Below, one piece after another: positions 23,170 through 32,125 of a DNA stretch of 64,000 nucleotides. The number at the start of each line of letters is the position of its first letter. Position 1 is the first letter of the stretch. A program made the position numbers and the translations under genes. The stretch is from NCBI GenBank assembly GCA_963797175.1, contig CAWCOL010000002.1:1-64000 (forward strand), in the 5' to 3' direction. The stretch comes from DATLLN01 sp963797175 (lineage in GTDB: Bacteria > Actinomycetota > Thermoleophilia > Gaiellales > JAICJC01). The notes under the pieces were generated by a model. The model was not told the DNA's origin, did no database searches, and was given only the letters and a program-made list of their open reading frames with translations.

Positions 23170-24069
23170 ATGTCCGGCCGCGCCGCGCCCGCCCAGCGTT
23201 CGCTCACCGTGGCCGCGCCGGACGGACGGGAGCTCCACGTCAATGACGTCGGCGACCCGAGCTGGCCCGTCGTCGTCCACCACCACGGCACGCCCGGGTG
23301 CGCCATGCTGCCGCCCAGCGCGATGGCCGACGCCGCCGAGCGCGGGCTCCGGTTGGTCAGCTACGACCGCCCGGGTTACGGCGGGTCGACCCGGCTGCCC
23401 GGCCGCGCGGTGGCGCACGCTGCGGCCGACGTGGCGGCGATCGCCGAGCACCTCGGCATCGACCGGTTCGCGACGACCGGCGCGTCCGGCGGCGGCCCCC
23501 ACACCCTGGCCTGCGCCGCGTTGTTGCCCGACCGCGTCGTCGCCTGCGCGAGCATCGCCGGGTCGGCACCCTTCGACGCGGAGGGGCTGGACTTCTTCGA
23601 GGGCATGGGAGAGCTGAACGCGGAGGAGCTCGAGATCGTCCGGCAGGGGCCCGAGGCCCATCTCGCCTGGCTCAGCGAGCTCTCGACCGAGATGCGCGAC
23701 GCGACGCCCGAGCAGCTGGGCGAGAGCCTGGCCAGCCTGCTCTCGCCCGTCGATCGCGAGGCCCTCACCGGCGACGTGGCGGAGCACCTACACGCCTCGT
23801 TCAACGAGGCCACGCGCCACGGCGCGGAGGGCTGGAGCGACGAGTCGCTGTCGGGCTACGAGCCCTGGGGCTTCAACGTCGCCTCGATCCGCGTGCCGGT
23901 GGGGATCTGGCACGGCGCGCAGGACCGGTTCGTCCCGATCGGGCATGGCCGCTGGCTGAGCGAGCGGATTCCCGGATGCGAGGCCCACTTCAGCGACGAC
24001 CTCGGCCACGTCAGCCTGATCGAGCAGTCCGTGCCCGACGTGCACGCCTGGCTCGCCGAACAGTTCTGA
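23170..24069 (+). CDS. Alpha/beta-fold hydrolase
   Basis: 299 residues. Catalytic triad candidates: Ser106 in GASGGGPHT, Asp in HGAQDRFVPI and His in DDLGHVSLI. HHHGTPGCAML provides the oxyanion-hole HG motif. A cap of helices lies between about residues 135 and 225. No signal peptide. Esterase, lipase or haloalkane-type chemistry cannot be distinguished from this sequence. A GC hairpin follows the stop. Confidence 0.88.
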   Translation: MSGRAAPAQRSLTVAAPDGRELHVNDVGDPSWPVVVHHHGTPGCAMLPPSAMADAAERGLRLVSYDRPGYGGSTRLPGRAVAHAAADVAAIAEHLGIDRFATTGASGGGPHTLACAALLPDRVVACASIAGSAPFDAEGLDFFEGMGELNAEELEIVRQGPEAHLAWLSELSTEMRDATPEQLGESLASLLSPVDREALTGDVAEHLHASFNEATRHGAEGWSDESLSGYEPWGFNVASIRVPVGIWHGAQDRFVPIGHGRWLSERIPGCEAHFSDDLGHVSLIEQSVPDVHAWLAEQF

Positions 24070-24079
24070 ACGAGTGTTT

Positions 24080-24096
24080 CCGCGGGGCGCCCGCGG
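24080..24096 (+). terminator. Short GC hairpin after the hydrolase
   Basis: CCGCGGG (24080-24086) and CCCGCGG (24090-24096) flank a three-base loop, 11 bases after the stop. No T tract. Confidence 0.4.
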
Positions 24097-24110
24097 CGCT
24101 TCGGGCACGA

Positions 24111-24116
24111 TACCCG
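24111..24116 (+). promoter_or_regulatory. -10 box TACCCG before the 248-residue unknown gene
   Basis: Five bases before ATG 24122; fits the leaderless pattern, with a weaker last base. Confidence 0.4.
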
Positions 24117-24121
24117 CGGAG

Positions 24122-24868
24122 ATGCTCCATCCCCGATCCGACATCCAGCTGCTCGCGCCCGTGCTGTGGCAGCTCGAGGACGCACGCGCGCTGCTCGAGG
24201 GGGCTGCGCCGTCGCCCCGCCGGACGACGCTGATCCGGTTGCTGGCGCCTGCGATCGAGGCGCTGGACGCGGCCACCGACGACTGGGACGCAGGCATCCC
24301 GGACGCCGCCGCGCGAGGCCGGCTGCTGCTGGCCCTCCAGGCGATCGCCCTGATCGACCTGCTGGGCGAGGTGGTGGTGCGTGACGGCACGGCGCCCGGC
24401 CCGTCGGCGCCCTCGGCGGACGAGCTCGCCCTCCACGACGGCGTCCGCGGGCAGCTCGCCGCGGTGCGCCCGCAGCTGGCCCTGATGGAGGACGTCGCGG
24501 ACGAGGAGCAGGAGCGCCTGGTCCCGGCCGACGGCGACCGCCACCGGCACGAGCCATCCTCGGCGGTGCTGGTCGACCTGGTGCTGGCGACACGCTCCGT
24601 GCGCGACCTGCTCGCCGCGCAGACGGCGGAGCCGGCGCCGGCCGCGCCGGAGGGGCGGGAGGCCGTGCTGGTCGCCGCCACGCTGCACCGGCACTGCCTC
24701 GAGCGCTGCGCGGTGGCGCTGGACGAGCTTGCCGCCGACGAGCCGGGTCCCGCGCGGCGCGAGCTGGAGTCGGCCCGATCGGCGATCGCGCTCTGCTCGG
24801 CCTGGCTCCCGGCCGACGCGGCGGCGCTCGACGGCGCGATCGGCGACGTGCTCGACCGGCTGCCGTAG
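24122..24868 (+). CDS. Conserved-looking cytoplasmic protein of unknown function
   Basis: 248 residues, mostly alpha-helical by composition, rich in Ala, Leu, Asp and Glu. No membrane segment, signal peptide or recognisable catalytic motif. Two helical halves appear to be separated by a charged linker near residues 130-145. It is convergent with an MFS gene (four bases apart). Codon use matches its neighbours, so I regard the frame as real, but I do not recognise the family. Confidence 0.6.
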   Translation: MLHPRSDIQLLAPVLWQLEDARALLEGAAPSPRRTTLIRLLAPAIEALDAATDDWDAGIPDAAARGRLLLALQAIALIDLLGEVVVRDGTAPGPSAPSADELALHDGVRGQLAAVRPQLALMEDVADEEQERLVPADGDRHRHEPSSAVLVDLVLATRSVRDLLAAQTAEPAPAAPEGREAVLVAATLHRHCLERCAVALDELAADEPGPARRELESARSAIALCSAWLPADAAALDGAIGDVLDRLP

Positions 24869-24872
24869 ACCG

Positions 24873-26048
24873 CTATGCGGTCTCGGAGGCGGCGACAGCG
24901 AGCACGCCCCGCACGCTGACCGTCAGCAGCAGCAGGGCGGGGACGCAGAGCAGGGCCGCGAGCGCGAAGGCCGCCGAGGACGACGTCGTCGAGGCGACAG
25001 CGCCCAGCACCAGCGGCACCACGGCGAATCCGCCCGCCCAGACGACGCCGAGGATGCCCATCACCGTCACGTGTGAGACCCGGGCGGCGTCCGCGCCGAT
25101 CGAGGAGAGCGGGAACATCGACGCACCGACCACGGCGAACATCGGTCCGGCGACCACCAGCAGCGCGAGCTGGAAGCCGTCCGGCGGCTCGAAGGCGAGC
25201 AGCACCGGGATCGCCATCACGCCGATGCCGACGGCGCGGCCCACCGAGGCCGGCCCGATCCGATCGACCAGGCGCCCGGCGAACGGGCCGATGATCGCTC
25301 CCAGCACCGCGCCCGCACCGAAGGCGAACGCGATCGTCTGGACGGACGTGTCCGTTGCGCCCAGGTGCAGCGGCACCAGCAGGTCGACTGCGCCGAACGC
25401 GCACAGGTCGATCACGCTCATCGCCACCGCCGCCAGCGTGGCCGGCTGGCGGGCGCCGCGGCGGATCGCGGCGAACACCTGTGACTCATGCGCCACCGAC
25501 CTGCCCGAGGGGGCGAGCAGCGTCAGCACGACGCCGACCGCGCTGACGGCGGCCACCATGCCGAACGCGGTGACCGCGCCCGCGGTCGCGGCCAGCGCGC
25601 CGATCCCCGGCCCGGCGATCGAGCCGGCCGAGAGCAGGCCCATCACGATCCCCGACTCGCGCCCGCGCCGGTCGGGCGGCGCGTTGTCGGTCACCCACGA
25701 CATCGACGCCGTCCAGATCGAGCCGCTGGCGAAGCCCTGCACGAACCGGGCGAGGATCAGGATCTCGACGTTCGGGGCCCAGGCGAAGATCACCGTCGCG
25801 ACCGTCATCAGCACGGCGGAGAACAGCGTGATGCGGCGTGCGCCGATCCGCGGCACCAGGTTGATACAGGCCAACGAGACGAACGGCACCGAGATCGGGT
25901 AGGCGGCGAGCACCAGGCTCGCCTGGAAGGTGTTCAGCCCGAACTCGTCGGCGTAGTGCGGCAGCAGCGGCAGCACCGCGAGGTAGAGCGATGCGTCCAC
26001 GAACATCGAGACGCCGACGGCAAGGGTGATGCGGCGGTACGGCTGCAT
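24873..26048 (-). CDS. MFS transporter
   Basis: 391 residues, 12 predicted transmembrane helices. The MFS loop 2-3 motif is replaced by VPRIGARRITLFSA, and helix 5 carries GLLSAGSIAGPGIGAL (drug-antiporter-like motif C). ATG 26048 was chosen over 26072 because TACCGT ends seven bases before it, fitting the leaderless pattern. Substrate unknown; drug or small-metabolite efflux is typical. Divergent from an EamA transporter. Confidence 0.88.
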   Translation of the reverse strand: MQPYRRITLAVGVSMFVDASLYLAVLPLLPHYADEFGLNTFQASLVLAAYPISVPFVSLACINLVPRIGARRITLFSAVLMTVATVIFAWAPNVEILILARFVQGFASGSIWTASMSWVTDNAPPDRRGRESGIVMGLLSAGSIAGPGIGALAATAGAVTAFGMVAAVSAVGVVLTLLAPSGRSVAHESQVFAAIRRGARQPATLAAVAMSVIDLCAFGAVDLLVPLHLGATDTSVQTIAFAFGAGAVLGAIIGPFAGRLVDRIGPASVGRAVGIGVMAIPVLLAFEPPDGFQLALLVVAGPMFAVVGASMFPLSSIGADAARVSHVTVMGILGVVWAGGFAVVPLVLGAVASTTSSSAAFALAALLCVPALLLLTVSVRGVLAVAASETA

Positions 26049-26055
26049 GCCAGGC

Positions 26056-26061
26056 ACGGTA
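26056..26061 (-). promoter_or_regulatory. -10 box TACCGT of the MFS gene
   Basis: Seven bases before ATG 26048 on the minus strand; leaderless architecture. Confidence 0.5.
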
Positions 26062-26102
26062 TCGCGCGCCATCGACCGCGACCCGCCGGGCCCGGGCGGG
26101 AC

Positions 26103-26108
26103 TACCCT
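26103..26108 (+). promoter_or_regulatory. -10 box TACCCT of the EamA gene
   Basis: Six bases (CGCCGC) before GTG 26115; leaderless architecture. Confidence 0.55.
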
Positions 26109-26114
26109 CGCCGC

Positions 26115-27044
26115 GTGCCGGCCGACGTGGACGACGTGCAGCCCTCCGCCGTGCGGGTGTCCCCGGCTGCGCTCACCGCCGGTCCCATCGTGATCGGCGT
26201 GGCGGTGATGGTCGTGTGGGGCGGCACGCCGGTGCTCACGCGGATCGCGCTGCGCGGCTTCGCGCCGTTCGAGCTGGCACTGCTCCGCACCGTCATCGCC
26301 GGCCTGCTCACCGGCGCGATCATCGCCGCGACCCGCGAGGCGCTCCCGGTCACGCGCCAGGGCCGCAAGCTGCTGGTGATCTCGGGCGTGACCGGATTCG
26401 TCGCCTTCCCGGTGCTCTTCACCTTCGGCCAGCACCAGACCTCAGCGATGCACGGCGGCATGATCCTGGCCGCCCTTCCCATTGTCACCGGAGGCTACGC
26501 CATGCTGCTCGACCGCCGCGTGCCCCGGCCGGCCTGGGTCGCCGGCTGCCTGATCGCCCTCGCGGGCGAGGTGCTGCTGGTCGCCGCGCGCGCCGGCGGC
26601 AGCGCGTCGGCCACGAGCCGCACCGGTGACCTGCTGATCGCCGTCTCGGTGCTCGTTGTCGCAATGGGCTACGTGGCGGGTGCCCGCCTCGGCCAGATCG
26701 GCTACCGCAGCATCGCCACGACCTTCTGGGGCATCGCGCTGGCCGCGGCGTTCCTCGTGCCGGCGCTCGTCTACGAGCTGATCGTCTCCGGCGCGCCCGA
26801 GGCCAGCGCCGAGTCCTGGGCGGCCATCCTCTTCATCGCCACCGCCACCTCGATCGTCGGGTACATCGGCTGGTACTGGGCGCTCGCGCACGGCGGCATC
26901 GCCCGCACCGCGACGATCCAGTTCCTCCAGCCGTTCTCCGGGCTGGTGCTGGCCGCCGTCCTGCTGGGCGAGCACTTCACGACGCCGCTGGTCGGCGCGT
27001 CGATCGCGATCCTGGTCGGTGTCACCGTCGCGCAGCGGCTGTGA
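26115..27044 (+). CDS. EamA/DMT family transporter
   Basis: 309 residues from a GTG. Ten hydrophobic segments in two EamA repeats: repeat 1 begins VVWGGTPVLTRIALRGFAPF and repeat 2 is recognised by IGWYWALAHGGIARTATIQF and QPFSGLVLAAVLLGE. The family exports amino acids, metabolites or drugs; substrate not assignable. Start chosen from the -10 box six bases upstream. Confidence 0.88.
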   Translation: MPADVDDVQPSAVRVSPAALTAGPIVIGVAVMVVWGGTPVLTRIALRGFAPFELALLRTVIAGLLTGAIIAATREALPVTRQGRKLLVISGVTGFVAFPVLFTFGQHQTSAMHGGMILAALPIVTGGYAMLLDRRVPRPAWVAGCLIALAGEVLLVAARAGGSASATSRTGDLLIAVSVLVVAMGYVAGARLGQIGYRSIATTFWGIALAAAFLVPALVYELIVSGAPEASAESWAAILFIATATSIVGYIGWYWALAHGGIARTATIQFLQPFSGLVLAAVLLGEHFTTPLVGASIAILVGVTVAQRL

Positions 27045-27078
27045 CGACAGGGTCATTGCGGCAGCGCACGACGCGCCC

Positions 27079-27084
27079 CATAGT
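27079..27084 (+). promoter_or_regulatory. -10 box CATAGT before a 69-residue gene
   Basis: Seven bases before ATG 27092; leaderless architecture, box imperfect in the first base. Confidence 0.4.
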
Positions 27085-27091
27085 GGGACGG

Positions 27092-27301
27092 ATGACCACG
27101 TCCGACCCGATCCGCTCGCTCAGCTCCATGCCCGCCGCACGGGGGACGAACCCGTACGCCCGCCCGCTGCCCGCCCAGCCGGATCCGGTCAGCCAGATGA
27201 TCGACGCCGTCGAGCCGATCGCCGAGATCCCGACGTCCGTCGAGCGCATCCACGGGAACGCGGATCAGATCATGAGCCGCGGCGTCGACGTGCGCGCGTA
27301 A
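27092..27301 (+). CDS. Small hydrophilic protein of unknown function
   Basis: 69 residues, proline- and serine-rich at the N-terminus, with no membrane segment or known motif. The C-terminal half (SQMIDAVEPIAEIPTSVERI) could form one amphipathic helix. Support comes from the -10 box at the leaderless distance and from two GC palindromes after the stop (27313-27322, 27351-27364). It could be a chance frame. Confidence 0.45.
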   Translation: MTTSDPIRSLSSMPAARGTNPYARPLPAQPDPVSQMIDAVEPIAEIPTSVERIHGNADQIMSRGVDVRA

Positions 27302-27350
27302 ACGCCCGCGACCACCCGGGTGTCTCCCGCCCACCCCGCCGAGGTTGCGG

Positions 27351-27364
27351 CTCCGCCGGCGGAG
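27351..27364 (+). terminator. GC palindrome after the 69-residue gene
   Basis: CTCCGCCGGCGGAG is a perfect 14-base palindrome 50 bases past the stop. It may act as a weak terminator; no T tract. Confidence 0.3.
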
Positions 27365-27412
27365 GAGTGAGCGGATCGGCGCCGGGCCCGCCGGTGCTGC
27401 AGACTCCGTAGC

Positions 27413-28027
27413 ATGGATGCACCACGCGGCATCGCCGAGCCGTTCAGCGACCAGCTCGAGGCCTGGCTTCGGGGCGATGGCACCAAGACGCTGGGGGCCC
27501 TGGGCGACGTGTTCGAGGAGAAGGGCTTCGCGGCCGCGATCCTGCTGCTGATGTTCGTTCCCGCCCTGCCGCTGCCAACGGGCGGGATCAGCCATGTCTT
27601 CGAGGCCATCGCCATCGTGCTCGCTGCCCAGATGGTGCTCGGTCGGCGAACGATCTGGCTCCCTGAGCGATGGCGGCGGCGTGAGCTCGGCGCGGTGACG
27701 ACGGGGAAGGCCATCCCGTTCATGATCCGCTGGGTCCGGCGCGTCGAACGGATCTCGCGGCCGCGCGGCACACGGTTCTACGCGCTCGGATCGGCGCGAC
27801 GGCTCCTCGGCGTGCTGCTGATCGCCTTCGCGATCGGAGCGGCGGTCGCCCCGCCGTTCTCGGGGCTCGACACGCTGCCGGCGGCGGGCGCCGTGGCGGT
27901 CTCGCTTTCCATCATCCTCGAGGATGTCGTCGTCCTCGCGATCGGTATCGCGCTCGGCGCCGCCGGCATCGCTCTGATCGTCACCGTGGGAGCCGCTCTC
28001 GTCGGGCTGTTCCAACGTCTCCTGTGA
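27413..28027 (+). CDS. ExoD family membrane protein
   Basis: 204 residues. Exopolysaccharide synthesis ExoD pattern: ILLLMFVPALPLPTGGISHV, then AAQMVLGRRTIWLPERWRRR, a basic amphipathic segment ending VERISRPRG, and three more hydrophobic helices. Role in Rhizobium ExoD is linked to polysaccharide production, but the molecular function is unknown. ATG 27413 used; ATG 27417 is out of frame with it. Confidence 0.85.
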   Translation: MDAPRGIAEPFSDQLEAWLRGDGTKTLGALGDVFEEKGFAAAILLLMFVPALPLPTGGISHVFEAIAIVLAAQMVLGRRTIWLPERWRRRELGAVTTGKAIPFMIRWVRRVERISRPRGTRFYALGSARRLLGVLLIAFAIGAAVAPPFSGLDTLPAAGAVAVSLSIILEDVVVLAIGIALGAAGIALIVTVGAALVGLFQRLL

Positions 28028-28225
28028 CGACGACGAGGCGGTGCCCGAACGGGCATCGGCCGACGCCTCCTCCGGCCGGACGCTCGAGACGTCGGCCCCG
28101 AGTCACACTGGTGGGTGAAGCCGAGGCGCTCACATGCGTGGCGCCCGCCACGGCGAGCTACGGGATCGTGACCACTCAGAAGAGGCGGGAACGGGACGTG
28201 CCACCTCACCATCTCGTGATCACGC

Positions 28226-28258
28226 GCGGCTTCCGGCGCGAGAAACGCCGGAAGCCGC
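28226..28258. terminator. Strong bidirectional hairpin between ExoD and tRNA-Leu
   Basis: GCGGCTTCCGGCG (28226-28238) pairs perfectly over 13 bp with 28246-28258 around a seven-base loop. It lies 24 bases past the 3' end of the tRNA (minus strand) and about 200 bases past ExoD. No T tract on either strand. Confidence 0.7.
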
Positions 28259-28281
28259 TCAACCGAGCGGCCTCCGGGACA

Positions 28282-28366
<85 letters not shown>

Positions 28367-28417
28367 AGGCAGCCGACGAAGCCTACCGCAGGGCTCCATC
28401 CGAGGGGTCGAGGCGAT

Positions 28418-28639
28418 CTAGAGGATGAAGCCGAGCAGGACGCCGTTCGCGGCGAACAGCACCGCGACCAGCACGGTCATCCGGGTGAGGTTCCGCTCCA
28501 TCACGGCGGTGCCGCCGAACTGGCTCTGCCCCGGGTTGAACATGCCGGAGAGGCCGGTGTCCTTGCCGGAGTGCATCAGCACCAGGACGATGAGGACGCC
28601 GGCGAGCACCATCTGGAGGAACGAGAGGACGATTGCCAC
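28418..28639 (-). CDS. secG: Preprotein translocase subunit SecG
   Basis: 73 residues, two transmembrane helices (about 5-22 and 52-71) joined by a loop with HSGKDTGLSGMF and FGGTAVMERNLTRMT, the SecG signature. It assists SecYE in protein export. GTG 28639 lies exactly six bases after a TAGACT -10 box, so the mRNA is probably leaderless. Five bases from selD upstream, but with its own promoter. Confidence 0.95.
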   Translation of the reverse strand: MAIVLSFLQMVLAGVLIVLVLMHSGKDTGLSGMFNPGQSQFGGTAVMERNLTRMTVLVAVLFAANGVLLGFIL

Positions 28640-28643
28640 GGCG

Positions 28644-29666
28644 TCAGTCTACCAAGACGGTGCCGGATTCCCCCTCCACCAGCGAGCCCACGACCGGCCA
28701 GCCGAGCGCCTCGGCCCGGCCGCGCGGCAGCGCCGCCAGCAGGCCGCCCGACGTCTGGGCGTCGCACAGCAGCAGCCGGTCGGTCTCGTCCAGCCAGCCG
28801 TCGAACTGCGCATAGCCGGCTGCGAGATCGAGGTTCGTCCTGCTGCCGCCGGGAACGAACCCGTCCACCACCAGCTGCCGCACCTCGGGCAGCAGCGGGA
28901 CGTGATCGAAGCGGATCGCGGCCGCCAGCCCGGCCGCGGCCGCCAGTTCCCGCACGTGGCCGACCAGGCCGAACCCGGTGACGTCGGTGACGGCGTGCGG
29001 CCGTTGGGCCCGCAGCTCCTGGGCGGCCCGGTCGTTGAGCATCGTCATCGACTCGACCGCGGCGGCGACGATCTCGTCGTTGGGATCGCCGCGCTTGATG
29101 GCGGTGGCGACGATCCCGGTGCCGATCGACTTGCTGAAGACGAGCGCGTCCCCGGCGCGGCCACCGGCGTTCGTCCAGATCTCGTCCGGATGGACGAACC
29201 CGGTCACGGCCATCCCGTACTTCGGCTCGGGGTCGTCGATCGAGTGGCCGCCGGCGATCGCGACCCCCGCGCTCGCGGCCACCTCGCCGCCGCCGCGCAG
29301 GATCTCGCCCAGGATCTCGAGCGGCAGCGCCTTCGGGAACCCGACGACGTTGAGCGCGAACGCGGGCCGGGCGCCCATCGCGTAGATGTCCGAGATCGCG
29401 TTGGTCGCCGCGATCCGCCCGAAGGTGAACGGGTCGTCCACCAGCGGCGTGAAGAAGTCGATGGTGGTGACGACGGCCAGCTCGTCGGAGATCCGCCAGA
29501 CGGCGGCGTCATCCATCGTCTCGTTGCCGACCAGCAGCTCGGCCGGGCGCGCGCCCTGCGGCGCACCGGCCAGCACCTGCGAGAGCAGCCCGGCCGGCAG
29601 CTTGCACGCGCAGCCCGCGCCGTGCGAGAGCTCGGTCAGGCGGACGGGGACCGGCTCGGTTGCCAT
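28644..29666 (-). CDS. selD: Selenide, water dikinase (selenophosphate synthetase)
   Basis: 340 residues. Makes selenophosphate from selenide and ATP. The catalytic Cys19 and Lys22 are in SHGAGCACKLP; Cys rather than Sec occupies the reactive position. Metal and nucleotide motifs are ATIDFFTPLVDDP-like (TTIDFFTPLVDDPFTFG), TNAISDIYAMGA, GGHSIDDPEPKYG and DVTGFGLVGH. The gene implies selenium use (Sec or selenouridine), although no selenoprotein gene is evident in the window. TACACT six bases before the ATG indicates a leaderless mRNA. Confidence 0.95.
   Translation of the reverse strand: MATEPVPVRLTELSHGAGCACKLPAGLLSQVLAGAPQGARPAELLVGNETMDDAAVWRISDELAVVTTIDFFTPLVDDPFTFGRIAATNAISDIYAMGARPAFALNVVGFPKALPLEILGEILRGGGEVAASAGVAIAGGHSIDDPEPKYGMAVTGFVHPDEIWTNAGGRAGDALVFSKSIGTGIVATAIKRGDPNDEIVAAAVESMTMLNDRAAQELRAQRPHAVTDVTGFGLVGHVRELAAAAGLAAAIRFDHVPLLPEVRQLVVDGFVPGGSRTNLDLAAGYAQFDGWLDETDRLLLCDAQTSGGLLAALPRGRAEALGWPVVGSLVEGESGTVLVD
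28646..28651 (-). promoter_or_regulatory. -10 box TAGACT of secG
   Basis: Six bases (GACGCC) before GTG 28639 on the minus strand, inside the 3' end of selD; leaderless architecture. Confidence 0.6.
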
Positions 29667-29672
29667 CGCTGA

Positions 29673-29678
29673 AGTGTA
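29673..29678 (-). promoter_or_regulatory. -10 box TACACT of selD
   Basis: Six bases (TCAGCG) before ATG 29666 on the minus strand; leaderless architecture. Confidence 0.6.
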
Positions 29679-29691
29679 GGTGCCGGCAGCG

Positions 29692-32076
29692 TCAGTCGCC
29701 CGCGACGGCGGGATCGGCGTCGCCGGTGTCGTCGAAGACGCCCGACCCCTCGACGTTGACGTGCGGCAGCACCCCGTCGAGCCACCTCGGCACCCACCAG
29801 GCGCGCTCGCCCATCAGCTCCATCACGGACGGCACCAGCATGCAACGCACGATCGTCGCGTCCACCGCGATCGCGACCGCCAGCCCGACCCCGAACTCCT
29901 TGACGACCGGGTCGCCGTTCAGCACGAAGCTGGAGAAGACGAACACCATCACCAGGGCGGCGGAGGTGATCACCCGCCCGGTGCCCGCCAGCCCGTCGAC
30001 CACCGCCTCCCGCGCATCGCCGCTCTCGTGGTACGCCTCCTGGATCTGGCTGACCAGGAACACCTCGTAGTCCATCGAAAGGCCGAACAGAATGGCGAAC
30101 ATCAGCAGCGGGGCGAAGCTGACGATCGGGATCGCGTGCGGCAGACCGACCAGGCCGGCGCCGTGCCCCTCCTGGAAGACCAGCGTGACAACGCCGTACG
30201 CCGCACCGACGGACAGCAGGTTCATGACCGCCGCCTTGAGCGGGATCAGGACGCTGCGGAACGCCAGCAGGAGCACGAAGAAGCTGAGCAGCACGACCAC
30301 GGCGATCATCAGCGGCAACTTGTTGGCGATCTCCTCGGCGAGATCGATGTAGCCGGCGGTCTGGCCGCCGATGAAGGCGGTCAGGTCGGTGCCGGAGAGG
30401 GCGCCGGGCACGACGTTGTCTCGCAGGTCGTTGACCAGGCTCTCGGTCTCGTGCGACGAGGGGCTGGTGGTCGCCACGACGCTGAACACGGCGGCCGTGC
30501 CCTTGGGGTCGACCGTGGCGGGCGCCACCGACTTGACCCCCGGCGTCTTGGCGATCGCGTTCTCGAGCGTGGTCAGCCGCGGGTCGGTGGCCGGGGACTC
30601 GGCCTGCTGCTTCTGCTGGGCGAGCTGGTCGGACTGGGTCTGGGTCTGCTGCTGCGCCTGCTGGGTCGCCTGGTCGGCCGGCACCCCCTGCGCCTCCAGG
30701 CCGGCCGCGATCTGCTGCTGCTTCTGGTCGAGCTGCTTCTGCTGCTGGTTCACCTGGTCGACGCCGCTCTGGTCCGGCTTCGCCGGCGTGCCGAACTGGA
30801 CGGCGATCAGCAGGGGCCCGTTGGTGCCCGCCCCGAAGCCGTCGGTGAGCGCGTCGTAGGCCTGGCGGGAGGTCGTCGACTTCGGCAGCACGCTCTGGTC
30901 GGACTGGCCCAGCTCCAGGCTCAGCAGCGGGTAGGCCAGCGCCAGCAGGATGACGGTGCTGACGATCATGTACGGCCACGGGTGGTCGCCCACGGCGCGG
31001 GCCATCCGCCGCCAGCCGTGCGGCTCGCCGTCGGACTCGCCGTGGCCCCGGAAGGGGACGCGCAGCGAGTTGATGTGCGGCCCCAGCGCGCCGAGCAGCG
31101 CCGGCAGCAGCGTGATCGCGGCCAGCACCGAGACCGCGACCGCGGTCGCCGAGGCGAAGCCCAGCGTGGCGACCAGCGGGATGCCGGCGACGAACAGCGA
31201 GCAGAGCGCGATCACCACCGTCACACCGGCAAACACCACAGCGCCGCCCGAGGTGGCAACGGCACGGGCGATCGACTCCCGCAGCTCGACCCCGGAGTCG
31301 AGCTGGAGTTTGTGCTTGGTGACGATGAACAGCGCGTAGTCGATGCCGACGCCGAGCCCGATCATCGTCGCCAGCGTCGGCGTCACCGTGGGTACGTCGG
31401 CGGTGTGGCCGATCAGGGTGATCACGGCCAGCGTCACCAGCAGGCCGAGGATCGCCGTGATGATCGGCAGCATCATCGCCGTGGCCGTGCCGAACGCGAA
31501 CAGCAGGATGATGACGGCGGCGGCGATGCCGACCGCCTCGCTGCTCTCGGTGGACGGGCGGGACAGCTTCTGGCCGACATAGCCGCCCACGGCGACGTCC
31601 ATGCCGGCCGCCTTGGCCGGGTCGCCGGCATCGAGGATCTGCTGGGCCTCGGCCTCGCTGGTGTCGCTGGAGCCGATGTCCAGCGTGACCGAGATGTAGG
31701 CGATCTTCTTGTCCTTGCTGATCAGCGCCGACGCGCCCTGGTCGAGCGGGCTGACGACGCGGACGACGTGCGGCACCTTCTTCAGGTTGGCGACGGTCTC
31801 CGAGATCGCGGAGGTGCTCGCCGAGTCGCCGATCGTCCCCTTCGTGTCGCGCAGGGTCATCGGGATGCTGCCGAACGCCTGCTTGGGCAGCTTGGCGGAG
31901 AGCAGGTCGGTGGCGCGCGTCGAGCCGGTGCCGGGCAGCGTCAGGTTGTCGTTGAAGCTCTGGCCGGCGCTCGCCGCCAGCAGATGCAGGCCGATCGCGA
32001 CGATCACCCAGGCGGCGATCACCGGCCAGTGGAAGCGGCTGCAGAAGCGTCCGACGCGGTAGAGAGCGCGAGTCAC
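29692..32076 (-). CDS. MMPL/RND-superfamily transporter
   Basis: 794 residues, about 12 transmembrane helices in two halves, each with a large extracytoplasmic loop. The first half contains GLGVGIDYALFIVTKH and the second FGLSMDYEVFLVSQIQEAY, the paired Asp-Tyr motifs of the proton relay. The second loop contains an unusual glutamine-rich stretch (about residues 425-495) with heptad-like QQKQLDQKQQQ and QQAQQQTQTQ, a likely coiled coil. It exports lipids or other hydrophobic compounds in relatives. GTG 32076 follows TACCGT by six bases. Confidence 0.9.
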   Translation of the reverse strand: MTRALYRVGRFCSRFHWPVIAAWVIVAIGLHLLAASAGQSFNDNLTLPGTGSTRATDLLSAKLPKQAFGSIPMTLRDTKGTIGDSASTSAISETVANLKKVPHVVRVVSPLDQGASALISKDKKIAYISVTLDIGSSDTSEAEAQQILDAGDPAKAAGMDVAVGGYVGQKLSRPSTESSEAVGIAAAVIILLFAFGTATAMMLPIITAILGLLVTLAVITLIGHTADVPTVTPTLATMIGLGVGIDYALFIVTKHKLQLDSGVELRESIARAVATSGGAVVFAGVTVVIALCSLFVAGIPLVATLGFASATAVAVSVLAAITLLPALLGALGPHINSLRVPFRGHGESDGEPHGWRRMARAVGDHPWPYMIVSTVILLALAYPLLSLELGQSDQSVLPKSTTSRQAYDALTDGFGAGTNGPLLIAVQFGTPAKPDQSGVDQVNQQQKQLDQKQQQIAAGLEAQGVPADQATQQAQQQTQTQSDQLAQQKQQAESPATDPRLTTLENAIAKTPGVKSVAPATVDPKGTAAVFSVVATTSPSSHETESLVNDLRDNVVPGALSGTDLTAFIGGQTAGYIDLAEEIANKLPLMIAVVVLLSFFVLLLAFRSVLIPLKAAVMNLLSVGAAYGVVTLVFQEGHGAGLVGLPHAIPIVSFAPLLMFAILFGLSMDYEVFLVSQIQEAYHESGDAREAVVDGLAGTGRVITSAALVMVFVFSSFVLNGDPVVKEFGVGLAVAIAVDATIVRCMLVPSVMELMGERAWWVPRWLDGVLPHVNVEGSGVFDDTGDADPAVAGD

Positions 32077-32082
32077 GCCGCG

Positions 32083-32088
32083 ACGGTA
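32083..32088 (-). promoter_or_regulatory. -10 box TACCGT of the MMPL gene
   Basis: Six bases (CGCGGC) before GTG 32076 on the minus strand; leaderless architecture. Confidence 0.6.
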
Positions 32089-32125
32089 CCCGATCGCCCC
32101 GGCGCGCGGCGATCGAGGCGAACCC

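Noticed and set aside
26074..26095. GC palindrome between the MFS and EamA genes as a terminator
   Set aside because: It lies between two divergent starts, so there is no transcript to terminate; kept only as a possible structure.
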